A stretch of 50,070 nucleotides of DNA from a bacterium (GTDB taxonomy: Bacteria; Spirochaetota; UBA4802; UBA5550), in assembly GCA_024224995.1 (NCBI GenBank), contig JAAENB010000677.1:1-50070 (forward strand), in the 5' to 3' direction. Below are positions 1 to 7,049 of this stretch, piece after piece. How positions within the stretch are numbered: the first letter of the stretch is position 1; each line of letters begins with the position of its first letter. The notes under the pieces were generated by a model, which saw only the letters and a list, made by a program, of their open reading frames with translations, was not told the origin of the DNA and made no database searches. Made by a program: the position numbers and the translations under genes.

Positions 1-2
1 AT

Positions 3-134
3 GCACTTATTGAGCAGTATCTGGCCGAATTGCGTCTGAATACAGGGACAAAGATCCCTAAGAATGAATTTATCAGCAAAGCGGTTCTTTATTGCGTTGA
101 GAATAAGATTAATCCTTTTGATGATAATAAATAA
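3..134 (+). CDS. Small ribbon-helix-helix-like protein, 3' end only
   Basis: The window opens inside this gene; 43 residues to a TAA stop are visible. It ends with the pattern Asn-Glu-Phe-Ile-Ser-Lys-Ala-Val-Leu-Tyr-Cys-Val-Glu-Asn followed by Ile-Asn-Pro. The same block recurs in the next two small genes (DFI..S/AV/I..C/AM...I.P). The arrangement of a helix, a turn and a second helix starting with Asp/Glu-Phe-Ile resembles the C-terminal half of Arc/CopG/MetJ-type DNA-binding proteins. Function is inferred from pattern only. The start lies outside the window. Confidence 0.5.
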   Translation, partial: ALIEQYLAELRLNTGTKIPKNEFISKAVLYCVENKINPFDDNK

Positions 135-161
135 ATTAATTTTAAAAAAGTGAATATACTT

Positions 162-326
162 ATGAGAAAAGACAAAGAAATAAAAGTAGCTGCTTTTTTT
201 AAAGAAGATGAACATGCCGAATTGAAGATCTTTTGTACAAGAAATAAAATTTCCATGAAAGATTTTATTTATCATTCTGTTATGCATTGTATGGAAGAAA
301 AAATACTTCCTGAGGATAAGGAGTAG
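162..326 (+). CDS. Small ribbon-helix-helix-like protein (54 aa)
   Basis: This 54-residue ORF runs from ATG to TAG. Its layout fits a ribbon-helix-helix fold: a short basic strand (residues 4-13, KDKEIKVAAF), a helix (Glu15-Cys26), a turn, and a second helix beginning Lys-Asp-Phe-Ile (34-45). It is a paralogue of the partial gene before it and of the next gene, and all three lie head to tail. Ribbon-helix-helix proteins of this size are usually repressors or antitoxins that act as dimers. No toxin is recognisable beside it. A clear Shine-Dalgarno is not seen, so the start is the only in-frame ATG rather than a proven one. Confidence 0.55.
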   Translation: MRKDKEIKVAAFFKEDEHAELKIFCTRNKISMKDFIYHSVMHCMEEKILPEDKE

Positions 327-393
327 GCTTTCTTTGTGCGGATATACGTAAATTCGTATTGGGGAAATTGCAAAGAATGAATGGTGATAAATC

Positions 394-555
394 ATGGAAA
401 AAAAGAAAGCTTTAACTGTGAAACTTAAAGAATCTGACTATAAAAAGTTGGTCACAATTTGCAGAATTGAAAATGATGATATTTCTCATCAGGATTTTAT
501 TGAAAATGCGATTCTTTATGCTATGAAGAATGGAATTGTTCCTGAAGAAAAATAG
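394..555 (+). CDS. Small ribbon-helix-helix-like protein (53 aa)
   Basis: Third member of the tandem set, 53 residues. It has an N-terminal basic strand with Leu-Thr-Val-Lys-Leu alternation (7-11), a helix from about Glu13 to Cys23, then Asp-Phe-Ile-Glu-Asn-Ala-Ile-Leu-Tyr-Ala-Met (34-44) and a terminal Ile-Val-Pro. The alternating strand is what a ribbon-helix-helix protein uses to contact the DNA major groove. The stop overlaps the possible GTG start of the following ORF by one base, which suggests an operon. The DNA target and partner are unknown. Confidence 0.55.
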   Translation: MEKKKALTVKLKESDYKKLVTICRIENDDISHQDFIENAILYAMKNGIVPEEK

Positions 556-566
556 TGTTTTATTTG

Positions 567-980
567 ATGGGAATATCTGTATATAAATATAAGGTGATAA
601 AATCTTCCTGGGGAATTCTTATATTAATCAAAGCTGAAATCGTAGAAAAAGATATATTTGATAGTACTGATTATTTTGACATCAAAATCTTTGATGGATT
701 ATATTGCTCTATACTTGCCGCGAACTTATTAGACAGTGGAATTGATTATATTCTTACGGGATTAAAAAGAGTTAGTTCGCAAATTAAAGCATCACCGTTT
801 TTAAAATACAATACCTGTATAGTTCTCCATTCAATAGAATTTAGTTTATGTGATTTTCAGGAAGAAGGCTTGGAGGCAGCGATAATTGAATGGGCTGCTA
901 AAACTTTTAAATTTGATAAGCCCAAAATTGAAGTTAACTATAATAAAAAATTGAATAAATATGAATTTATTTATGAATAA
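567..980 (+). CDS. Hypothetical protein
   Basis: An open frame of about 137 residues that I do not recognise. The ATG at 567 is taken as start; a GTG at 555 that overlaps the previous stop is an alternative, and neither has a clear Shine-Dalgarno. The sequence is acidic and mixed alpha/beta with no signal peptide or membrane helix. It has a block (DGLYCSILAANLLDSGIDYI) that looks like a helix on a small cytoplasmic fold, and a lysine/asparagine-rich C-terminal tail. Its size and position between small DNA-binding proteins and a restriction-like module are compatible with an immunity- or defence-associated protein, but that is only context. Confidence 0.45.
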   Translation: MGISVYKYKVIKSSWGILILIKAEIVEKDIFDSTDYFDIKIFDGLYCSILAANLLDSGIDYILTGLKRVSSQIKASPFLKYNTCIVLHSIEFSLCDFQEEGLEAAIIEWAAKTFKFDKPKIEVNYNKKLNKYEFIYE

Positions 981-1064
981 ATTGTGACCGTTTTATGGGG
1001 CTACGATAATTACCAGCTTTTTGTCTGTTCTCATAACGAGGGGAAAAATCATAAGGAGTTAGTA

Positions 1065-1376
1065 GTGAACATTGGAGATAAAATTAAAACCAAACGACTT
1101 GAGTTTGGATTAACGCTGGAACAATTCGCGGAAAAAACCGGTATTGATAAAAGTTATTTATCAAGAATAGAAAATAATAAGTTTAAAAGACTAAACTCCG
1201 GAACAATAGTTACTCTTTCAAAGGCCCTGGAAGTTGAAGCGAAATGGTTTCAAGATGTTTCCGAGAGAGATAACAATATCCTTCCCAATGACTTTTTTTT
1301 ATTAACCGAGAAAGAACAAACTGCATTAATGGAAATTTTAAAAATTCAGATTGATTTGTTGAAAGAAAAGAAATAA
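1065..1376 (+). CDS. XRE-family HTH regulator, restriction controller-like
   Basis: Protein of 103 residues with a Cro/C1-type helix-turn-helix near the N-terminus: GDKIKTKRLEFGLTLEQFAE, then TGIDKSYLSRIENN as the recognition helix region. The open frame reaches upstream to 984, but the GTG at 1065 is preferred. It has an AAGGAG Shine-Dalgarno at 1053-1058 with a suitable gap, and the HTH domain begins immediately. The gene lies 11 bases before a BsuBI/PstI-type endonuclease domain. Small HTH proteins directly upstream of restriction genes are typically controller (C) proteins that delay endonuclease expression, so that role is inferred. The C-terminal 40 residues (LTEKEQTALMEILKIQIDLL) probably form a dimerising helix. 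Confidence 0.8.
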   Translation: MNIGDKIKTKRLEFGLTLEQFAEKTGIDKSYLSRIENNKFKRLNSGTIVTLSKALEVEAKWFQDVSERDNNILPNDFFLLTEKEQTALMEILKIQIDLLKEKK

Positions 1377-1387
1377 TATCAAATCAA

Positions 1388-1855
1388 ATGGAAAGACCAA
1401 AATTTAAATTTTCGCAGAAAAAGCAGAATGAAGTTCAAATCGCTATAATAGAAGAATTCGTACCAAGGTTCACCCCTGAATGTGAACTGCTTTATGTTCG
1501 AGATGCAGCAAAAAAAAATCCTTATGGCGACGTTAAAACCTTAGAAAAGCTGGGAATTCCCATTGATCAGCATAGGAAATTCCCTGATATTGTACTGTAT
1601 GATAAAAAGAAGAAATGGCTGTTTTTAATCGAAGCAGTGACTTCTCAAGGGCCGGTTTCAGCAAAACGAATTCTCGAACTTGAAAAAGTGCTAAAGGATT
1701 ATCAATCCGGAAAAGTGTTTATAACGGCTTTTCCTGATTTTAAAGAACTTAAGCGGCATGTAAAAGATCTAGCCAGGGAAACCGATGTTTGGCTGGTAGA
1801 GGCTCCGGAACATATGATCCATTTTGATGGAGAGCACTTCATTGAAGCACGGTAA
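1388..1855 (+). CDS. BsuBI/PstI-type restriction endonuclease domain, stand-alone
   Basis: Protein of 155 residues that matches the C-terminal catalytic domain of BsuBI/PstI restriction enzymes, which recognise CTGCAG. Visible family blocks are KFPDIVLYD (65-72), WLFLIEAVTSQGPVS (77-91), VFITAFPDF (110-118) and EAPEHMIHF (138-146). The Pro-Asp at 66-67 and the Glu of IEAVT (residue 82) fit the PD-(D/E)xK-like core. Family enzymes are about twice as long and carry an N-terminal DNA-binding domain, which is missing here. A controller-like HTH gene precedes it. No methyltransferase lies in the window; it could lie beyond the left edge. The protein could be an active minimal nuclease, a partner of another subunit, or a remnant. 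Confidence 0.85.
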   Translation: MERPKFKFSQKKQNEVQIAIIEEFVPRFTPECELLYVRDAAKKNPYGDVKTLEKLGIPIDQHRKFPDIVLYDKKKKWLFLIEAVTSQGPVSAKRILELEKVLKDYQSGKVFITAFPDFKELKRHVKDLARETDVWLVEAPEHMIHFDGEHFIEAR

Positions 1856-1866
1856 TTTATTAAAAA

Positions 1867-2076
1867 ATGAAACTCAACGTATACGGCAAAAAAATTGAGA
1901 TTATGAAGTCCGGCGAAAACTGGGTCGTCTTCTACCCCGGTTCCGAAGGCAAAAAGCGTATTGCCGATGATATCGTTATCCCGCCGAATATACAACAAGA
2001 TGAATTAATTGAATATATCGCAGACCTGTGCCACGAATGGGCAAGACCCGGTTTTGACCGGGTTTATGAAATATAA
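1867..2076 (+). CDS. Small conserved protein (69 aa), DUF7661-like
   Basis: A 69-residue cytoplasmic protein that starts 11 bases after the endonuclease domain stop. It shows a beta-strand pair (LNVYGKKIEIMKSGENWVVF), a basic Gly-Lys-Lys-Arg turn, an IVIPP strand and a C-terminal helix DELIEYIADLCHEWARPG. I recall small bacterial proteins with the same layout (N-x-Y-G-K start, VIPP, L-HEWA-P end), filed as DUF7661, of unknown function. The family assignment is from memory and moderate. Its tight spacing suggests co-transcription with the restriction-like genes. Confidence 0.65.
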   Translation: MKLNVYGKKIEIMKSGENWVVFYPGSEGKKRIADDIVIPPNIQQDELIEYIADLCHEWARPGFDRVYEI

Positions 2077-2089
2077 AGGAGCAGTACCA

Positions 2090-2974
2090 ATGAAAAAAAT
2101 AATAATATTTAAGATAATAATATTTTGTTTATTCTCATCCCTGAACTGCACCAAACCCCCTGCAAAATACGATATCTCATTAAAACTAAAAGTCGATTTC
2201 TCCGCTATTGAAGCCGAATCAGAGAAAGGGCCTCTTGTCGATAAAACAATCCGCGCATTAAGTGAGCGCATAATCAAATTTGGAGTTGTTTCAGCAGAAG
2301 TAGTTTCACCGGAGCCCGGGATCATTTCTCTAAAAGCAAAAACCTGGCATGGTTTGAATAAAATTAAGGAACTGATTTTATCAAACGGCCGGTTAGAATA
2401 CCGTTTTGTAGATGATAAATATACGGAATTAGCGGAAAAATGGACCAGGGTAAACCCGGTAAATAGAGAATTGCTAACTTCAAAGAGTGAACAGGAGAAG
2501 CTCTTAAAAAAAATATCCGGAGCAATAAAACTGCCGGAACACCTTGAGATTTTATTTCAGTTTTATTTTGAAAGGAATACTCAAATCCTATACCCATCCA
2601 ACCCGATAGTTATCGGTAAAAAAGTTGAAATTGATAATAAAGATATGAAGAAATTATGGGTCGATAAAGATAACTACGGGAACATCGTAATTCTTTTTGA
2701 AACCACTCCTAAAGGAAAAGAAGAATTCGTGAAAATTACCGCCCCAAAATATAGAGGAAAAAGACTCGCTGCGCTGATAAATAACCAGATAAGAATGTCA
2801 CCGCGAATAGCGGAGCAAATCAGCAGCGGCAGGGGGATGATAAGTGGAGCATTTACCAAAACAGAGGCGGAAGCGCTTGCTTTTTCACTAAAATTGGCTC
2901 CAATTCCAATACCTTTGACCATTCTTGAACAAAAAGAGGTCAATTTACAGCCGAACGTAAAAAAAAATAAGTAA
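2090..2974 (+). CDS. Lipoprotein with SecD periplasmic (P1-like) domain
   Basis: Protein of 294 residues with a lipoprotein signal (MKKIIIFKIIIFCLFSSLNC, lipidated Cys20). The start at 2090 is chosen over the upstream open frame because of the signal peptide and the AAAGGAG at 2076-2082. The mature part resembles the first periplasmic domain of SecD. It has a beta strand SLKLKVDF, a LEYRFVD block like the SecD LEFRLV strand, then the tail GKRLAALINNQIRMSPRI, SGRGMISGAFTKTEAEALAF and PIPLTILEQKEV, which parallels SecD's ISGnFT...A..LA..LrAGALPaPL..leE. None of the SecD transmembrane helices are present. The next gene is a paralogue. The role is unknown; a lipid-anchored chaperone-like or Sec-assisting protein is a guess. 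Confidence 0.75.
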   Translation: MKKIIIFKIIIFCLFSSLNCTKPPAKYDISLKLKVDFSAIEAESEKGPLVDKTIRALSERIIKFGVVSAEVVSPEPGIISLKAKTWHGLNKIKELILSNGRLEYRFVDDKYTELAEKWTRVNPVNRELLTSKSEQEKLLKKISGAIKLPEHLEILFQFYFERNTQILYPSNPIVIGKKVEIDNKDMKKLWVDKDNYGNIVILFETTPKGKEEFVKITAPKYRGKRLAALINNQIRMSPRIAEQISSGRGMISGAFTKTEAEALAFSLKLAPIPIPLTILEQKEVNLQPNVKKNK

Positions 2975-2996
2975 ATTATAGCATAAGGAGATAATT

Positions 2997-3899
2997 ATGT
3001 ATAAAAAAGGCATCAACAAGACCAATATTATTGCAATAGTACTGATTTTTATATCAATAACACTGAATTCATGCTCCCCTGCCCCAAAATATGAAATATA
3101 TATGAAGTTAAAAACCGATTTTACCGGTTTGGAAGCCAAAAAGGGAAAAGAATTAACGGAAAGTAAAAAAAAGGAATTAATAGAAGGCTCTTTTAATACA
3201 TTGAAAAACCGGCTTGATAAACTCGGAGCAAGCAAGATATCCGTAACGGAAACAGAACCCGGAACAATTATAATTAAGGCAAAAACCTTGCAGCCTTTGA
3301 AAAGAATCAGGGATGTGATTATTCTACGCGGTATTGCTGAATTCCGGCTGGTTGATAAAAAGTATACTGAAAGAGCGCTAAAGTGGCAAAAGAAGAATTA
3401 TGAAAAAAAGAAATTCCCCGGGTCAAAAGAGGAGCAGGAAAAACTGTTACAAAAAATTTCCCATGTAATTAATTTGCCAAAAGATCTGGAATTATTATTC
3501 TTTTTTAATAAAGATAACCCAAAAAAAATATTATCTCCCTCTGAACTGATAGTTCTTAACAGGAAAGTAGAATTAGAAAACGGAAATATTCAATCTGCTA
3601 TGGCTTCCAATGATCATGATATTGGACAAATTGTAGTTAATTTTCAAACTACTAAAGAAGGGAAGATAAATTTTGCGAGAGTTACTGCTTCAGAAAACAA
3701 AGGAAAAAGACTTGCTTTTGTTTTAGATAACAAGGTTCTGTTTGCTCCCAATATCAGGGATCAGATTTTACATGGAAATGGACAGATTACCGGAGATTAT
3801 ACATTTGATGAGGCAAGTAGATACGCAAACCTGCTAAGAAACTCCTCCATACCCTATTCATTGATAATCCTTGAAGAAAAAGAAACCCATTTACAATGA
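2997..3899 (+). CDS. Lipoprotein with SecD periplasmic (P1-like) domain, paralogue
   Basis: Protein of 300 residues that follows its paralogue after 22 bases, with AAGGAG at 2984-2989. The lipobox is LNSC with lipidated Cys26. The SecD P1-like landmarks are in the same order: IYMKLKTDF, LKNRLDKLGA, GIAEFRLVDKKY, TTKEGKINFARVTASE, GKRLAFVLDNKVLFAPNI, GNGQITGDYTFDEA and SIPYSLIILEEKETHLQ. The match to SecD ends where SecD would enter its first channel helices, so this is a soluble periplasmic or outer-membrane-tethered version. Tandem duplication with strong divergence suggests different partners or a heteromer. Transcription probably ends at the palindrome at 3928-3947. Confidence 0.75.
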   Translation: MYKKGINKTNIIAIVLIFISITLNSCSPAPKYEIYMKLKTDFTGLEAKKGKELTESKKKELIEGSFNTLKNRLDKLGASKISVTETEPGTIIIKAKTLQPLKRIRDVIILRGIAEFRLVDKKYTERALKWQKKNYEKKKFPGSKEEQEKLLQKISHVINLPKDLELLFFFNKDNPKKILSPSELIVLNRKVELENGNIQSAMASNDHDIGQIVVNFQTTKEGKINFARVTASENKGKRLAFVLDNKVLFAPNIRDQILHGNGQITGDYTFDEASRYANLLRNSSIPYSLIILEEKETHLQ

Positions 3900-3927
3900 A
3901 AATTCTCTCTTCATATAGGTCTCGTAC

Positions 3928-3947
3928 GGGCACAGCGTGCTGTGCCC
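3928..3947. terminator. GC-rich hairpin between convergent genes
   Basis: A perfect 8-bp stem GGGCACAG/CTGTGCCC closes a CGTG loop between the rightward lipoprotein gene and the leftward FAD gene. There is no good T-tract on either strand. It may therefore be a dispersed palindromic repeat rather than a classic intrinsic terminator; similar GC hairpins occur at 18719 and 30454. Confidence 0.5.
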
Positions 3948-3966
3948 TACTAAATTAAGTCCATAT

Positions 3967-5556
3967 TTAAATCAAATCAGCAATAGCATCCGCAGCCCTG
4001 ATCCCATCAACGGCGGAGCTCACAATTCCGCCGGAATACCCTGCCCCTTCCCCAATGGGAAAAATACCATCAACGGCACAGGACTGAAAATCCTTCTCAC
4101 GGGTAATTCTCACAGGAGAAGAGGTTCTGGTTTCCGCGCCAATGAAAAGCCCTTCTCCGGAAATAAACCCTTTCATACGTTTATCAAACTGATATAACGC
4201 GTCTTTAATTTCACGGGTAATCCAATGGGGAAGATAAGAATCCAGGCTAACAGGAGCCAGACCCGGCGAAAACGAGGACTTCGGAAGGTTTTTATCGACA
4301 ATATTGTTTAAAAAAGAGGTAATACGCTGAGCGGGAGCGAAAAAACCGCCGCCGCCTGCAGAAAAAGCAGCCGCTTCGATCTTTCGTTGAAACTCGATCC
4401 CTGAAAGGGGATGATCTTCAAGGTCTTCTTTTTTGACAGAAACCACAATGGCGGAGTTGGAAAAAGGGGAGTTTCTTTGTGAAAAACTCATGCCATTGGT
4501 GTTGAGTCTGCCCGGCTCAGAGGAGGAATTTATAACACTGCCGCCGGGGCACATGCAGAAAGAATAAGTGCCGCGGCCGGAATTTTTGTTATTATGAGTA
4601 AGACGGTAATCGGCAGTTGGCAGGAACTCTTTAAAAGGAGGATTTCCGTACTGAATAGAATTAATCAATTCCGAAGGATGCTCCACACGAACACCAACAG
4701 CAAACCCCTTTTTTTCAAGAAATATATCTCTATCCAGGAGCATATCGTAAGTATCACGGGCCGAATGGCCAATAGCCAGGACCAGGTTTGAAACGGGATA
4801 TTCCTTTTTTAAAGAAGTAGAAATGCTGATAATCTTCTTTTTAGAGTCGTTCCCCTGAAGAGTCATATCAACAAGTTTCTCATTAAAAAAGATCTTAGAA
4901 CCGGATTGCTCAATCGTATGCCTGATATTCTTAATAATGGACCTCAGTTTATCCGTACCGATATGAGGGTTTGCTTCATAAAGGATTTCCGGGGCAGCGC
5001 CGTGTTCAAGGAGTTTTTTGTAAAACCAGTCAATTTCGGGCTTGTTGGTCCTGGTGGTCAATTTCCCGTCGGAGTAGGTTCCTGCCCCGCCCTCACCGAA
5101 AAGCACATTACTTTCCGGGTCCAGAATCCCATTTTTTTCAAGAAGAGAAATATCTTTCATCCGCTCCTCAATGGGTTTTCCACGCTCAAAAATCTCCACA
5201 TAAGCCCCTGCTTCAATAAGCCTGAGCGCGCAAAAAAGCCCCGCAGGACCAGTCCCGATAATTGTTGCTTTAAAACCCTTGAGATTTTGAACAGCCCCAG
5301 GAAACTCTTTTTTTGTATATAACGATATATCTTTATCCTGAAGAAGAGCCTCACCCAGCAGCTCATCAGAAATACCAATAACAACCCGATACCGGAAAAA
5401 AATGTCTCTTTTTTTCCGGGCATCAAGAGATTTGCGAATAATCCGGAAATGGGAGATATCCGCTGTATTAATAGAATAGAGCCTGGAAATGATTTGTTTT
5501 AGCTGTTCAGGGGATTCACCCGGTTTCAGCTTGATGTTTTCGATTAAAAGTTCCAT
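3967..5556 (-). CDS. FAD-dependent dehydrogenase (COG2509-like)
   Basis: Protein of 529 residues of the uncharacterised FAD-dependent dehydrogenase group COG2509. An N-terminal region of about 90 residues precedes the Rossmann motif ATIIGTGPAGLFCALRL (GxGPAG at 101-106) and its acidic partner EIFERG. Other landmarks are LFGEGGAGTYSDGKLTTR (substrate/FAD loop), LAIGHSARDTYDML, VGVRVEHP and the C-terminal FAD block FPIGEGAGYSGGIVSSAVDG. Length is normal for the family. The substrate is unknown. It is transcribed leftwards alone and convergent with the SecD-like lipoproteins. The family call is strong; the reaction cannot be named. Confidence 0.88.
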   Translation of the reverse strand: MELLIENIKLKPGESPEQLKQIISRLYSINTADISHFRIIRKSLDARKKRDIFFRYRVVIGISDELLGEALLQDKDISLYTKKEFPGAVQNLKGFKATIIGTGPAGLFCALRLIEAGAYVEIFERGKPIEERMKDISLLEKNGILDPESNVLFGEGGAGTYSDGKLTTRTNKPEIDWFYKKLLEHGAAPEILYEANPHIGTDKLRSIIKNIRHTIEQSGSKIFFNEKLVDMTLQGNDSKKKIISISTSLKKEYPVSNLVLAIGHSARDTYDMLLDRDIFLEKKGFAVGVRVEHPSELINSIQYGNPPFKEFLPTADYRLTHNNKNSGRGTYSFCMCPGGSVINSSSEPGRLNTNGMSFSQRNSPFSNSAIVVSVKKEDLEDHPLSGIEFQRKIEAAAFSAGGGGFFAPAQRITSFLNNIVDKNLPKSSFSPGLAPVSLDSYLPHWITREIKDALYQFDKRMKGFISGEGLFIGAETRTSSPVRITREKDFQSCAVDGIFPIGEGAGYSGGIVSSAVDGIRAADAIADLI

Positions 5557-6086
5557 AGTTTGCCTTTTCGATGTAATTTTTAATCAATTTTGATGAGTGT
5601 CAACGATAAATTTTGTGTAAGGTTTTTTAAGAGTGCGGACCCCGTCGAACGGGGAAAAAATACGGAAGAAACTGCGGTTACAATGGGGGCAATTTTGCGA
5701 AGATGCTCCGGAAAAGGGTTTGGTTCTGAGAGACGTTGCAGTGCAACGCCTTTACTGGCTGGTTTCAGGCCAGGGTTATGGAGATTCCGGCAAGGGCACA
5801 AAAGTTTTTGAAAATGAGTCAATTTTAGCCCGGGGTTTTAACCCCAATGGGGCAGCAGAGCAGAACCCGGATAACATCTCCCGGGAACAGGCCCTGTTTC
5901 TAAAATAGTTCACCGGGCTATGGGGATTTCTCATAGCGTGGGGCTTCCAGCCCCTCGTTATGATGAAGCTGACCCTATTTAAAAAGAGTTTCTTAAGAGG
6001 GGATCAGAGGAGCTCCTTAAAGAAAGAGCTTGAATAAAAGAGATAATTATTTAATACTGTACCGGTTAAAAATAAGGTTAACCAGA
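5557..6086. repeat. Repeat island between genes
   Basis: About 530 bases without a convincing gene. It holds, in order: the AGAGTGCGGACCC block (5630-5642); a perfect CCCCGT/ACGGGG hairpin (5640-5654); GGGGAAAAAATACG plus GAAGAAACT (5651-5673); a 109-nt block shared with 41965-42073; a hairpin with GGGGC/GCCCC stem (5931-5962); and a TTTAAAAAGAGTTTCTT block (5978-5994) also found at 41856. An open frame at 5633-5908 crosses the whole array, but most of it is repeat sequence. Confidence 0.7.
5698..5806 (+). repeat. 109-nt dispersed repeat, copy A
   Basis: Identical in length to 41965-42073 and differing at only five positions. It can fold into an outer stem CCGGAA/TTCCGG (5708-5713 with 5785-5790) enclosing two hairpins, GTTGC-AGT-GCAAC (5735-5747) and CTGGC/GCCAG (5755-5773). 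One frame is open through both copies. Whether it acts as RNA, peptide or mobile element is not known. Confidence 0.75.
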
Positions 6087-7049
6087 ATGAATGATATTGC
6101 GAAAAATTTAAAGCATAGACTAAAAAGACATATTCAACGGCTGAATAATGGCGGAGTTCTCCCGGGCAGGGAAATTCAATATGTACTACCGGAAAAAGAA
6201 CAAAAGAACAAACCGGTAATAATAAACATTGTACTTTTTTTGGTAACCCTGTATTCAACTACATTCGTAGGAGCTCATCTCGGAAAAACTCTTCCAGAGT
6301 TCCTGATAAGCGGCTTATCATATTCAATCCCATTGTTATTAATATTACTATCTCATGAATTTGGACATTATTTTGCAGCAAGGCGTTTTGGCGTAAAAGC
6401 CACCCTGCCCTATTTTATACCCTTTCCTTCTATAATAGGAACAATGGGCGCAGTAATCAAAATGAAATCTCCTATTCCAAATAAGCGAGCTTTGCTTTAT
6501 ATTGGAGCTTTAGGCCCAATCCCGGGCTTCATTCTGAGTCTTGCAGCGGTGATATATGGAGTCTATTTTTCACATGTTGAGCCTTTACCGGAAATTCCAG
6601 CCGGAGGGATGCAAATAATATTTGGTGATTCCTTACTATTAACATTTATTGTAGAACAAATACATGGCGTAATTCCACCGGGACATGATATATTTCTATC
6701 ACCAACAGCCTTTGCCGGGTGGGTAGGTTTTCTTGTTACGGGATTAAACTTAATGCCCATAGGGCAGCTTGATGGAGGACATATACTCTATGCCCTGATC
6801 GGGAAAAAACAGGTCTATTTTGGGTGGTTTTTTCTTTGTGTTCTAGTTGTTTTATCATTCTGGTTTGAGGGATGGGCATTGTGGATAGTATTGATCCTGT
6901 TGCTGGTAATGGTTGCTCATCCACCGGTTCCCCATGGACCGGAACTGACTTTCCGAGAAAAGATAATGGGATGGAGTTGTATGATAATATTTGTACTTGT
7001 ATTTGTACCGGTACCGGCTAAAATTTTATACGAGAGCGCCATAAAATGA
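6087..7049 (+). CDS. Site-2-type membrane metalloprotease (M50)
   Basis: Protein of 320 residues, polytopic, with the zinc motif HEFGH at 90-94 inside a hydrophobic helix and the second-site motif LDGGH at 228-232 preceded by Asn221-Leu-Met-Pro. These are the hallmarks of M50 intramembrane proteases that cut transmembrane segments of regulators. Six or so membrane helices are visible, including a C-terminal pair. There is no PDZ domain, so it resembles the compact archaeal/plant EGY-like type. ATG 6087 is preferred over TTG 6030 because of codon quality; only a weak AAGG precedes it. Its stop overlaps the start of the next gene (ATGA), which indicates translational coupling. Confidence 0.85.
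   Translation: MNDIAKNLKHRLKRHIQRLNNGGVLPGREIQYVLPEKEQKNKPVIINIVLFLVTLYSTTFVGAHLGKTLPEFLISGLSYSIPLLLILLSHEFGHYFAARRFGVKATLPYFIPFPSIIGTMGAVIKMKSPIPNKRALLYIGALGPIPGFILSLAAVIYGVYFSHVEPLPEIPAGGMQIIFGDSLLLTFIVEQIHGVIPPGHDIFLSPTAFAGWVGFLVTGLNLMPIGQLDGGHILYALIGKKQVYFGWFFLCVLVVLSFWFEGWALWIVLILLLVMVAHPPVPHGPELTFREKIMGWSCMIIFVLVFVPVPAKILYESAIK

Noticed and set aside
1..560. Integron cassette array at the left end
   Set aside because: Small tandem ORFs suggested it, but no attC-like inverted sites are seen between them.
4906..5322. 138-residue rightward ORF
   Set aside because: Antisense to the COG2509 FAD gene, which has clear family motifs.
5633..5908. 91-residue ORF across the repeat island
   Set aside because: Most of it is repeat sequence with hairpins and no ribosome site; only the 36-codon block shared with 41965-42073 is of interest.
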